The notes below the pieces were generated by a model. It saw nothing but the letters and a program-made list of their open reading frames with translations, searched no databases and was not told where the DNA came from. Positions 1 to 7,754 of a stretch of DNA of 40,856 nucleotides are shown here, piece after piece; position 1 is the first letter of the stretch, and the number at the start of each line of letters is the position of its first letter. The stretch lies in contig CAZRXY010000112.1 in assembly GCA_964604155.1 (NCBI GenBank), positions 1 through 40,856 of the forward strand. The letters are read 5' to 3'. This stretch comes from Stygibacter sp964604155 (lineage in GTDB: Bacteria > Cloacimonadota > Cloacimonadia > Cloacimonadales > TCS61). Position numbers and translations under genes: made by a program.

Positions 1-200
1 CGGAGGTGCGTTAGCTCTCCGGTGTGGTCGACCAGGGATAATACAACCTAATACTCTATTTCCCAGTTAATTAGAACTACGATAAATTCAAAAAACAGGG
101 GGATGCCTGCTACTAATATATAGATAAAAATCAAGTTATTATTATTAGTACGTTATTATTGAATTGCTATGAGTTTTTTACTCTTGTATTTCCGAAAACA

Positions 201-225
201 AAAAAACCGGGGGTTTTAGCCCCCG
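201..225 (-). terminator. Terminator-like GC hairpin with U-run on the minus strand
   Basis: CGGGGG at 208-213 pairs with CCCCCG at 220-225. Read on the minus strand the hairpin is followed by a run of T (complement of 201-206). No minus-strand gene lies immediately to the right, so it may belong to the repeat that surrounds it rather than end a transcript. Confidence 0.35.
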
Positions 226-493
226 CACGGCTTTCACAACAATTTTGGGATAAATCCCGATAAAGAAGTGCGAAGTCTGCATCGCCAACCCCGAGCTAAA
301 AGCACGGGTCAATTCATTCAACATTTAAAATTTAACATTCAAAATTATTTCATCACCAATGCAGGGTGATTAATGAGCCAGGAATAAAAAAATATTGGGT
401 GGATGGCAGGAGACGAAAGTAAACCTTGATAATCTCTCACATATAAATTCTGATATATCCGTGAAATTAAATAGACAGACAGGGTTTTTTCCC

Positions 494-522
494 TTGACGT
501 GATAACGCGTTCAATGGACAAT
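494..522 (+). promoter_or_regulatory. Candidate sigma-70 promoter for the formate dehydrogenase operon
   Basis: TTGACG at 494-499 is followed after 17 bases by GACAAT at 517-522, a near-consensus -35 and a 4/6 -10. It lies about 150 bases before the first gene, leaving a long leader. No other better-spaced pair was seen in the upstream region. Confidence 0.4.
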
Positions 523-669
523 GGGTTACGTAATTTAGTGGAAGGAAAAGATGAAAAGGAGGGATGCTGAGAGGAGTAAAGTTATTATTTTTCAGTAAGA
601 TCTGTCGGGTGAGCGGGGTCAGGACAAATTAGAAAAAAGATAAAAATACAAAGAAGATCAGGAGGATTT

Positions 670-1035
670 ATGAAGACACTGGATGAATTAAGAAAAATCC
701 GGGAGAAGGCGCAGCAGGAAATGAAGCTTCGCGATAGCGATAATCGTTTTAAGATTGTTGTAGGGATGGGGACATCCGGCATAGCCATGGGAGCTCGTGA
801 AGTGATGAAAGCCATTCTCGATGAAATAGCCCAGCGTGGCATCAAAGATGTTCTGGTCACCCAGACTGGAGAAAAGGGGTTATCATCAATGGAGCCGGTG
901 ATAGACGTGATAGAATCGGGCAAGCCAGCCGTCACTTACGGTAACATGGATACAGCAAAAGCCAGAAAAGTAGTAGCAGAGCATATAGTTAATGGGCGTA
1001 TAGTTAATGACTATGTGGTATCAACTGGTAAATAA
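670..1035 (+). CDS. hndB: HndB-like subunit lacking all cysteines (copy 1)
   Basis: The 121-residue product matches the thioredoxin-fold ferredoxin-like HndB subunit found beside NADH/NADPH-linked [FeFe] hydrogenases (core GMGTSGIAMGARE and TQTGEKGLSS). Relatives that I recall carry [2Fe-2S] cysteines at the GTC and GCxGLC positions; here these are GTS and GEKGLS, and the protein has no cysteine at all. It therefore cannot bind the usual cluster and is more likely a structural subunit, comparable to the cofactor-free small subunit reported for some bifurcating hydrogenases. The ATG at 670 follows AGGAGG with 4 bases spacing. It is the first gene of the formate dehydrogenase operon and about four fifths identical by eye to the product at 12753-13118. 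Confidence 0.85.
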   Translation: MKTLDELRKIREKAQQEMKLRDSDNRFKIVVGMGTSGIAMGAREVMKAILDEIAQRGIKDVLVTQTGEKGLSSMEPVIDVIESGKPAVTYGNMDTAKARKVVAEHIVNGRIVNDYVVSTGK

Positions 1036-1056
1036 TTAAACAAGGCGGAGAAGACT

Positions 1057-1515
1057 ATGTATGACAAGATTTTTGAGAGATATGCTCCGGACAAGGAGAA
1101 CTTGATTTATATCCTTCATGAGATTCAGGATAATCACCCGCAGCAATACATCAGCGAAGAGGCGGCAGCAAAGGTTGCGGAATATCTTGGTATCCCGATA
1201 TCCCATGTGCATGGGGTATTAACCTTTTATACGATGTTCAGCACTCATCCGCGTGGGGCAAACATCATCAGGCTTTGCGAATCGCCACCTTGCTTTTTGA
1301 GAGGTTCCGAGAATATACTGCAAAAATTAAGAGAACTACTGGGCGTTAAAATTGGTGAAACGACGCCTGATGGCTTATTTACTCTGGAGCTTTGTGCCTG
1401 CCTTGGAGTATGCGGCAATGCGCCTGTAATGATGATCAATGAGGATGTATATGGTGATTTATCAGCAGCCAAAGTGGAAGAGATCATCGCAGAAATCAAG
1501 GGGAGGCGGTCATGA
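1057..1515 (+). CDS. hndA: NuoE-like [2Fe-2S] subunit (copy 1)
   Basis: The 152-residue product is a NuoE/HndA/HydC-type thioredoxin-fold ferredoxin. The four cluster ligands are visible as C-x4-C in CESPPC (about residues 76-81) and C-x3-C in CLGVC (about 117-121). It carries electrons between the flavin subunit and the catalytic subunit of a soluble cytoplasmic complex. The stop overlaps the start of the next gene by ATGA, so the two are translationally coupled. A close paralogue is at 13135-13590, in the same position of the hydrogenase operon. Confidence 0.92.
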   Translation: MYDKIFERYAPDKENLIYILHEIQDNHPQQYISEEAAAKVAEYLGIPISHVHGVLTFYTMFSTHPRGANIIRLCESPPCFLRGSENILQKLRELLGVKIGETTPDGLFTLELCACLGVCGNAPVMMINEDVYGDLSAAKVEEIIAEIKGRRS

Positions 1516-3071
1516 AATTCTATCGCAGTCACGTATTAATAGGTATTGATGAATCTTCTTTGCAGGCGGGGGTGAAAGAGATAGAGAATGTTTTGCAGGA
1601 AGAGCTTTCCCGCCATAATCTCACAGAAGAGATACATGTACTTGAGACAGGCACCTTAGGATATTTTGGCACCGGAGTGAGCATGACGGTCTATCCGGAG
1701 CAGATCACTTATGCCAATCTCACTAAAGCAGATATAGCCGTAATCGTAGAAGAGCACTTTCTTAAGGGTCGTCCGGTACAGCGTCTAATTTTAGGCAGCG
1801 GACAAAAGCGTCCTTATGATTTTAATTACAACCGCAGGATAGTCTTAAGTAATTCCGGTGTAATCGATCCGGAGAACATCGATGAATATCTGGGTGCTGG
1901 TGGCTATGAAGCGTGGGAAAAAGCTCTTACTTCCATGCAGCCGCAGGAACTGGTGGAAGAAGTGAAAGCCTCCGGTTTGCGTGGTCGTGGTGGAGCTGGA
2001 TTTCCTGCGGGTTTAAAATGGAGTTTCACTGCCCCTCTTAAGTCAGATCAGAAATTTGTGGTTGTTAATGCTGATGAAGGTGAGCCTGGGACTTTTAAGG
2101 ACCGTTTGATCATGGAAGGAGACCCTCATAAATTGTTGGAAGGCGTAATGCTATGTGCCTATGCAATAGGAGCCACTAAGTCATATATCTATATCCGTGG
2201 AGAATACAAGCTTTGTATCTCTCGTCTGGAAAAGGCTATCTCTCAAGCTCGAGAATACGGCATTTTGGGGACAGATATATTTGGCAGCGGGTTTGACCTT
2301 GATATATTTATCAAGATTGGTGCCGGAGCTTATGTATGCGGAGAAGAGACGGCATTGATAGAATCTATGGAAGGCAATAGAGGCAATCCCCGCAGCAAGC
2401 CACCATTTCCCGGAGTTGCCGGAGCCTGGCAAAAACCAACAGTAGTTAATAATGTGGAGACTTTGGCAAACATACCGTCAATCATATCCAAAGGCGGCAA
2501 ATGGTATGCCACGCATGGAGAAGAAGGCTGTACAGGAACCAAGGTATATACTATCATGGGAGATGTAAAGCTGCCAGGCTTGTGCGAAGTGGATATGGGA
2601 ATAACGTTGCGGACTATCATCGAGCAATATGCCGGAGGCATGAAAGAAGGCAAAAGATTCAAAGCTGCCCTGGTGGGAGGTGCAGCGGGAGTATTTTTAA
2701 ATAATCAGCGGCTTGACGTTAAGATGGATTATAATTCCTTGAAAGAATATGCTGCGGTTTTGGGCTCAGGTGCCATATTAGTGATGAGCGAAACTGCCGA
2801 TATGGTCGATATGCTCTGGTCTGTTTTACGTTTCTTCCGTCATGAATCCTGCGGTAAATGTAATCCCTGCTCCAAAGGAACCGAAATGTTATATAAAATA
2901 ATAGACAATATTCGCAAGGGCAAGGGCAACCCGGGGGATCTTGATGAATTGGTTCGCATATCTCAAGGTATGCTGGACACTTCATTCTGTGCCTTGGGAC
3001 AATCGCCCTATATGCCAATAGAGAGTGCGATAAATAACTTCAAAGCAGATTTTTTAGCAAGAATGAGATAA
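1512..3071 (+). CDS. hndC: NuoF-like FMN/NAD(H)-binding diaphorase subunit (copy 1)
   Basis: The 519-residue product has an N-terminal thioredoxin-like domain (residues 1-95), then the NuoF core: GRGGAGFPAGLKW and NADEGEPGTFKDR for NADH and FMN binding, and the [4Fe-4S] ligands CGKCNPC plus a distal FC around 450-500. It oxidises or reduces NAD(H) for the complex. Two oddities are visible. The N-terminal domain has none of the cysteines that usually bind [2Fe-2S]. The chain also stops after the NuoF core, without the C-terminal two-[4Fe-4S] ferredoxin domain typical of HydB/HndC of bifurcating hydrogenases. The start follows GGAGG with 5 bases spacing and overlaps the preceding stop. NAD versus NADP preference cannot be told from sequence alone. 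Confidence 0.92.
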   Translation: MKFYRSHVLIGIDESSLQAGVKEIENVLQEELSRHNLTEEIHVLETGTLGYFGTGVSMTVYPEQITYANLTKADIAVIVEEHFLKGRPVQRLILGSGQKRPYDFNYNRRIVLSNSGVIDPENIDEYLGAGGYEAWEKALTSMQPQELVEEVKASGLRGRGGAGFPAGLKWSFTAPLKSDQKFVVVNADEGEPGTFKDRLIMEGDPHKLLEGVMLCAYAIGATKSYIYIRGEYKLCISRLEKAISQAREYGILGTDIFGSGFDLDIFIKIGAGAYVCGEETALIESMEGNRGNPRSKPPFPGVAGAWQKPTVVNNVETLANIPSIISKGGKWYATHGEEGCTGTKVYTIMGDVKLPGLCEVDMGITLRTIIEQYAGGMKEGKRFKAALVGGAAGVFLNNQRLDVKMDYNSLKEYAAVLGSGAILVMSETADMVDMLWSVLRFFRHESCGKCNPCSKGTEMLYKIIDNIRKGKGNPGDLDELVRISQGMLDTSFCALGQSPYMPIESAINNFKADFLARMR

Positions 3072-3094
3072 ATAAATAAATGGAGGATAACTTA

Positions 3095-5785
3095 ATGACA
3101 GTTTATCTTAATGGTAAAGCCTATGAAGCCTCTCCTGGAGAAACAGTACTGCAGGTTGCCTTGAGGAATAATATATATATTCCTCACCTTTGTTTTCACG
3201 AGAAAACTGGTCAGGCTGCCAAGTGCCGAGCCTGTGTAGTGGAAATCGAAGGCATGCCTGGTTTAAAAACCGCCTGTAATACACCCGTTACCGAAGGGAT
3301 GCAGGCCTCTACATTAACCCGGAAAGTATTAGATGCGCAGAAGCTGGTAGTGGATTTGATCCTGTCTTCCGGTCAGCATGACTGTCTATCCTGCGAGCAA
3401 AACGGTAATTGTGAATTGCAGGATGCAGCCTATTATCTGGGTATAAAAAAACCAAGCTTTCAACTTTATGACGATGAATATGAAATTGATGATTCCAGCG
3501 AGTTCATCATAGTGGATCGCTCAAAATGTATTAATTGCGGGAGATGCGTAGTCGGCTGTAATCAGACTGTGGTCAATGAAGTTATCAATTTTGGCAATCG
3601 TGGTTTTGAGACCAAAATTGTATTTGACACAGACCTGCCCATGGGTACATCCACCTGCGTGCAATGCGGTGAATGCGTGCAATTATGCCCTGTAGGCTGC
3701 CTGATAGACAAAAGAGCACTTGGAGCGGGCAGAACCTGGGAACTGGACAAGGTGGAAACCGTGTGCCCCTATTGCGGAGTGGGCTGCCGCATTGAAGTTC
3801 ATGTCGATAGAACGCAGGATAAGATCGTGCGGATCACCGGCGTGGAAGATTCTCCCACCAATAATGGGATGCTTTGCGTGAAGGGTCGTTATGGTTTTGA
3901 TTTTGTAAATAGTGAAGAACGGATCACCTCACCATTGATCAAAGATAAGGGCAAATTCCGGGAAGCGAGCTGGGAAGAAGCAATTGAATTGATCGCCAAG
4001 AAATTCATCTCGATTAAAGAGGAATACGGCAGCGATGCAATTGCCGGTCTTGCCTCTGCCAAGGTTACTAATGAAGAAAACTTTGTTTTTCAAAAATTAA
4101 TCAGAAAGGAGGTGGGCACAAATAACGTAGATCATTGTGCCCGGCTCTGACATAGCTCCACAGTAGCCGGTCTGGCTGCTTCATTTGGTAGTGGTGCAAT
4201 GACAAACGATATAGCCGGGATCAAAAAGGCAGATGTGATTTTGATCATCGGTTCCGATACATCTGCAGCACATCCTGTGATTGCTGCGCGTATCAAACAG
4301 GCGGTGAGAGAGGGTAAATCTAAACTTATAGTGATAGACCCCAAAAGAATCGTCATGGCAGATTATGCCGAGATTTATGCTGCTCAGCGTCCTGGCTCGG
4401 ATGTGGCTGTGATGAATTGCATGATGCAGGAAATCCTTCGTAACGGCTGGGAAGACAAGGAATACGTAGCTAACCGTCTGGAAGGTTTTGATGAATTTAA
4501 AGCCGAAATAATGAAAGAAAAGTATTCACCTGAAAATGTGGAAATTCTTTCCGGCATAAAAGCAGATACATTGAGAGCAATTGCCAAGCTCTTTGGGCAG
4601 GCAAAAACTGCTTCGTTGTTTTATGCAATGGGAATCACCCAGCATACTACAGGTAGAGACAATGTGTGGACAACTGCCAATCTTCAGATGCTTTGCGGCA
4701 ACGTGGGCGTGGAAGGTGGCGGGGTCAATCCGTTGCGCGGACAATCCAATGTGCAGGGAGCCTGCGATATGGGAGGATTGCCCAACGTTTATCCGGGCTA
4801 TCAGGCAGTGAGTGTCCCGGCAAATCAGGAAAAATTTGAAAAAGCCTGGAATTGCAAACTTGATAACAAAGTGGGGATCACAGTCACAGAAATGATTGAT
4901 GCTGCTTATGATGGCACGCTCAGAGCCTTGTATGTGATGGGAGAGAATCCTTTCCTTTCTGATCCGGATCAGACCCACGTGATAGCTGCAATGGAAAAGA
5001 TTGATTTTCTGGTCGTGCAGGATATGTTCATCACAGAAACTGCCGAATTTGCTGATGTAATTCTGCCGGCGGCTGCTTTTGCAGAAAAGGAAGGTCACTT
5101 CACAAATACGGAAAGAAGAATCCAGCGTATTAATAAGATAATCGAGCCTCCGCAAGGAGTGAAAAACGATTGGGAAATCGTCCAGATGATAGCCAATGCC
5201 ATGGGTGCAGACTGGAACTATGAGAGTGCCAGAGATATATCGAAAGAGATAAATCTGCTTACACCTCAATATGCCGGGATCACCTGGGAGCGGGTGGGTA
5301 GATTTGGCTTGCAGTGGCCCTGCCCTAATGAAGAACATCCGGGAACGCCCTATCTTCATAAGGACAAATTTGCTCGTGGTAAAGGGCTTCTCAGCCCGAT
5401 CCCATTTAAAGAGCCGGATGAGCTACCTGACGAAGATTATCCTCTAATCCTCACAACCGGACGCGTACTGCAGCAATTCCACACCGGCACAATGAGCAGA
5501 AAAACTCAAGGGCTTAATAACATTGCAGGGCCTATGGTAATGATCTCGGTAGAAGATGCCGAGAATTTGAAGATCGCCAATAGTGAAATAGTAAAGATTT
5601 CTACGCGTCGCGGCGAGATTACAGCTCCTGCCTTTGTTACCAAGCGTATCCAGAAAGGCGTGATCTATATACCATTCCACTATAAAGAATCCCCGGCAAA
5701 TCGTCTCACCAATCCGGCAATCGATCCAATAGCAAAGATTCCGGAATATAAAGTTTGTGCTGCAAAAGTTCAAAAAACGACCTAA
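3095..5785 (+). CDS. fdhA: Selenocysteine formate dehydrogenase catalytic subunit with NuoG-like N-terminus
   Basis: The full product is 896 residues if the in-frame UGA at 4148-4150 (codon 352) is read as selenocysteine. Order: N-terminal [2Fe-2S] domain (residues 1-75), a His/Cys [4Fe-4S] site (HDCLSCEQNGNC), two [4Fe-4S] ferredoxin motifs (CINCGRCVVGC, CVQCGECVQLC), the Mo-enzyme [4Fe-4S] motif CPYCGVGC with a distal GMLCVKG, then the bis-MGD domain. The UGA sits in DHCARL-U-HSSTVAGL, matching the Sec site of FdhF-type enzymes, and the same frame stays open to 5785. ATG 3095 is preferred over ATG 3080 because GGAGG (3082-3086) lies 8 bases upstream of it. Context with the NuoE/NuoF-like proteins suggests an NAD-linked, possibly electron-bifurcating, cytoplasmic formate dehydrogenase. 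Confidence 0.95.
4148..4180 (+). promoter_or_regulatory. Bacterial SECIS element of fdhA
   Basis: Directly after the UGA (4148-4150) is an 11-nt spacer, then a 7-bp stem AGUAGCC (4162-4168) / GGCUGCU (4174-4180), fully paired with one U-G wobble, around the loop GGUCU (4169-4173). An apical loop with GGU at this distance from the UGA is the hallmark of the SelB-binding hairpin in E. coli fdhF. The selA/B/C/D genes are not in this window, so their presence elsewhere is inferred. Confidence 0.9.
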
Positions 5786-5800
5786 AAAAGGAGAAGAATT

Positions 5801-6580
5801 ATGGCAAATTTCAATGCCCCGGCAAATATTGCCGAAACAGTTATCTCAAAAGTTGGTGTTTCCAAATGTAAACTGAATTTCTGGAATGTAGTTATTCTGG
5901 GAGTTCTTGCAGGTGCTTTCATCGCCTTTGGAGCTCAATTGGCAACCAGAATGGGTGCACTGATCACGTTTGACAGTGGTATTTCAACTTTGGTCATGGG
6001 TTCTGTGTTTAGTGTGGGACTTATGCTGGTAGTTATTGCAGGAGCAGAGCTTTTCACCGGTAACAACCTGATGTGGATGTCTGTGCTGGCGGGAGAGGCA
6101 AAAATTTCTCAGATGGTAAGTAAATGGGTAATTGTATTTATCGCAAATTTTATAGGCTCTATATTGATAGCCTGGTTCATGCACGCCTCAGGTCTGGTTA
6201 GTGGCGCAATTGCTGATAAAGCAATCGCAATTGCCACGGCAAAAGTAGGACTGGATTTCTGGCCTGCAATTTTTCGTGGAATAATGTGTAACTGGTTGGT
6301 GTGCCTTGCTGTTTGGCTGGCATTAGCCTCACACGATGTAGTCGGCAAAATTTTTGGTATCTTCTTCCCCATCATGGCGTTCGTTGCTTCAGGCTTTGAG
6401 CATAGTATCGCCAATATGTATTTCATTCCGATCGGAATGTTTGTAGATACTACAGGCAGTATTACGTGGGGTGGCTTTTTTAGTAATATGATCCCCGTAA
6501 CTATTGGTAATATCATTGGTGGTGCTGGCTTTGTGGCTACAATCTACTGGCTGGTTTTCAGGAAATGCTCAGTTAAATAA
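5801..6580 (+). CDS. focA: Formate/nitrite-family channel (FocA-like)
   Basis: The 259-residue hydrophobic protein of the FNT family has about six membrane spans. The family signatures are visible: GAELFTGNNLMW in the first half and GFEHSIANMYFIP, with the conserved pore histidine, near residue 200. FNT proteins form pentameric channels for formate or related anions across the inner membrane. It starts 15 bases after fdhA with GGAG seven bases before the ATG, and a strong terminator follows, so it is the last gene of the formate dehydrogenase operon. That placement argues for formate rather than nitrite as the substrate. Confidence 0.93.
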   Translation: MANFNAPANIAETVISKVGVSKCKLNFWNVVILGVLAGAFIAFGAQLATRMGALITFDSGISTLVMGSVFSVGLMLVVIAGAELFTGNNLMWMSVLAGEAKISQMVSKWVIVFIANFIGSILIAWFMHASGLVSGAIADKAIAIATAKVGLDFWPAIFRGIMCNWLVCLAVWLALASHDVVGKIFGIFFPIMAFVASGFEHSIANMYFIPIGMFVDTTGSITWGGFFSNMIPVTIGNIIGGAGFVATIYWLVFRKCSVK

Positions 6581-6598
6581 TTCATATTTTTCATATTT

Positions 6599-6635
6599 AG
6601 ATACAACCTGCCGCGGCAGGTTGTATCTTTTTTTA
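6599..6635 (+). terminator. Rho-independent terminator after focA
   Basis: Positions 6599-6628 form a perfect 30-base palindrome whose halves meet at CCGCGG, followed by seven T. It ends the hndB-hndA-hndC-fdhA-focA transcript. Being fully symmetric it could also work from the other side. Confidence 0.9.
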
Positions 6636-6648
6636 TTAGTAAAAAATA

Positions 6649-7230
6649 ATGATAAAATCTTCAGATATCACGGCGGTAATACTCGCCGGTGGTAAAAATT
6701 CCAGAATTCAGCAAGAGAAATCACTGTTGAATATCCGCGGCACTTATCTCATTGATAGACAGGTAGAACTGCTCAGCACGATATTTGAGCAGATCATAAT
6801 CGTTACTGCTAAAGATATCATAAAAAATAGATTTCCGGCGATTAGAACTATCGAAGACGAATTCTTTGATTGCGGTCCCCTGGGTGGTATTCATGCCGCT
6901 ATAAAAAACTCCCGGTCTGAAGCAGTATTTGTCTTCGCCTGCGATATGCCTAATCTTAGCAGAGAGATTATCAATAAGCAGATAGAAACATATCATAATA
7001 CGCCTGAAGATGTGCTGGTTCCCCGGCACGAAGAAGGTATCGAACCCCTGCACGCCATATATTCCAGTTCAAACCTGCCATTTCTGGAAAAATGCTTGAA
7101 TAACCGCAGCTATTCCGTTCGCAGCTTTTATCAAAAATCTAATACCCGTTACCTTGATTTTGATAAAAAGGAAATACCATACTTTTTTAATATCAATACT
7201 CACTCAGATTTAAGCAGACTACCGGAATAA
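6649..7230 (+). CDS. mobA: Molybdenum cofactor guanylyltransferase
   Basis: The 193-residue product has the nucleotidyltransferase N-terminus AVILAGGKNSRI...EKSLL (residues 9-26), and the acidic motif FACDMPN around residue 100. MobA adds GMP to molybdopterin to make the MGD cofactor needed by the formate dehydrogenase upstream. The ATG at 6649 has only a weak ribosome binding site and lies just past the focA terminator, so expression may rely on readthrough or on an unseen promoter. Its place beside fdhA and fdhD makes it part of the formate dehydrogenase maturation set. Some divergence from E. coli MobA is apparent, but the family assignment is firm. Confidence 0.88.
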   Translation: MIKSSDITAVILAGGKNSRIQQEKSLLNIRGTYLIDRQVELLSTIFEQIIIVTAKDIIKNRFPAIRTIEDEFFDCGPLGGIHAAIKNSRSEAVFVFACDMPNLSREIINKQIETYHNTPEDVLVPRHEEGIEPLHAIYSSSNLPFLEKCLNNRSYSVRSFYQKSNTRYLDFDKKEIPYFFNINTHSDLSRLPE

Positions 7231-7311
7231 ATGCGCGTTCTATCAGCAATAATATATACCGTAAAATTAGTATCTTAATGATATATAGCTGTTATCTGAA
7301 TCGTGAAAATG

Positions 7312-7380
7312 TTTTCGGGATAAATCCCGATTAGGAGGGTGTCTATCGATCCCCGAGCTGAAGCTCGGGGCTATTCATTT
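7312..7380 (+). repeat. Dispersed repeat family 2, copy with two hairpins
   Basis: TCGGGAT-AA-ATCCCGA (7315-7330) and CCCCGAGCTGAAGCTCGGGG (7351-7370) are two tight hairpins separated by a GGAGGG-containing linker. Related copies are at about 243-350 (plus), 12400-12470 and 19117-19185 (minus), and in part at 19733-19790 (plus). The second hairpin could act as a terminator for mobA, although the following T run is poor. Confidence 0.65.
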
Positions 7381-7400
7381 TCTTTTCACTTCTCTCCATC

Positions 7401-7484
7401 CATTACTCATCACTCATCACCCATCACTCATCACCCATCACTCATCACCCATCACTCATCACCCATCACCCATCACTCATTACT
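7401..7484 (+). repeat. Tandem heptamer array, 12 units
   Basis: Twelve consecutive 7-base units of the form CATCAC(T/C), with CATTACT at both ends, occupy 7401-7484. T- and C-ending units alternate for most of the array, giving a 14-base higher-order unit. It looks like a simple minisatellite; no open function is evident. Confidence 0.9.
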
Positions 7485-7501
7485 TGCGAATGGTCGAAAG
7501 A

Positions 7502-7576
7502 CCTTCGCAATGGTGACGACCAATAACTTCATAAGTTCAATATTCCAAACTAACAAATAAATTTTGGGAGTATGCC
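7502..7576 (-). repeat. 75-bp dispersed repeat family 1, copy A
   Basis: Read on the minus strand this starts GGCATACTCCC, contains TTGGAATATTGAACTTATG and GGTCGTCACCATTGCGAAGG, and matches 19046-19110 and 32881-32954 over most of its length. In this copy the distal end extends into a palindromic hairpin with a GAAA tetraloop (7484-7510). Confidence 0.85.
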
Positions 7577-7754
7577 GGAGCATAAATATTGGATTGACAG
7601 AATTCACTAAACAGTAAGAACTGGGGCGTAGTTGTATCATTATCCTGTGCAATTGCTGGGATTATGCAAATACTGAGTATAGATGTGCTTTATAATTAAG
7701 TGCGGTAAATTCCTTTATCCATGGGAACTGACCGTAAAAAGAAAGGAAATCATT

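Larger units (their letters stand above)
1..669. other. Intergenic/upstream region of the formate dehydrogenase operon
   Basis: No convincing gene is seen in the first 669 bases. The stretch holds a copy of a dispersed repeat at about 45-110 (shared with 12494-12545 and 19293-19345), a GC-rich hairpin at 208-225, a copy of a second repeat family at about 243-350, and a plausible sigma-70 promoter at 494-522. A possible 15-codon leader ORF starts at 551 (ATG preceded by GAAGGA) and stops at 598; I would not call it a gene without conservation. The last bases before 670 carry a strong AGGAGG ribosome binding site. Confidence 0.6.
7231..7754. other. Repeat-rich intergenic region before hydG
   Basis: No gene is supported here. 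It holds a repeat copy with two hairpins (7312-7380), an array of 12 heptamers (7401-7484), a GAAA-capped hairpin (7484-7510), an inverted copy of the 75-bp dispersed repeat (7502-7576) and a TATAAT at 7691-7696 that may be the -10 of the hydG transcript; its -35 is weak. Confidence 0.6.

Noticed and set aside
551..598. Leader peptide ORF before hndB
   Set aside because: Fifteen codons with no sign of attenuator structure; cannot be separated from chance.
3080..4150. Two separate genes (3080-4150 and 4199-5785) or a broken formate dehydrogenase
   Set aside because: Both parts are in one frame, the break is a UGA at the known Sec position, and a SECIS hairpin follows.
4526..5359. Long minus-strand frame (277 codons) opposite fdhA
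   Set aside because: The plus-strand gene has clear conserved motifs throughout; the antisense frame has none.
7401..7484. CRISPR-like array
   Set aside because: Units are 7 bases with no spacers and no cas genes nearby; it is a simple tandem repeat.
7339..7560. Possible 73-residue protein
   Set aside because: Its sequence is produced by the heptamer array and flanking repeats; no ribosome binding site or homology.
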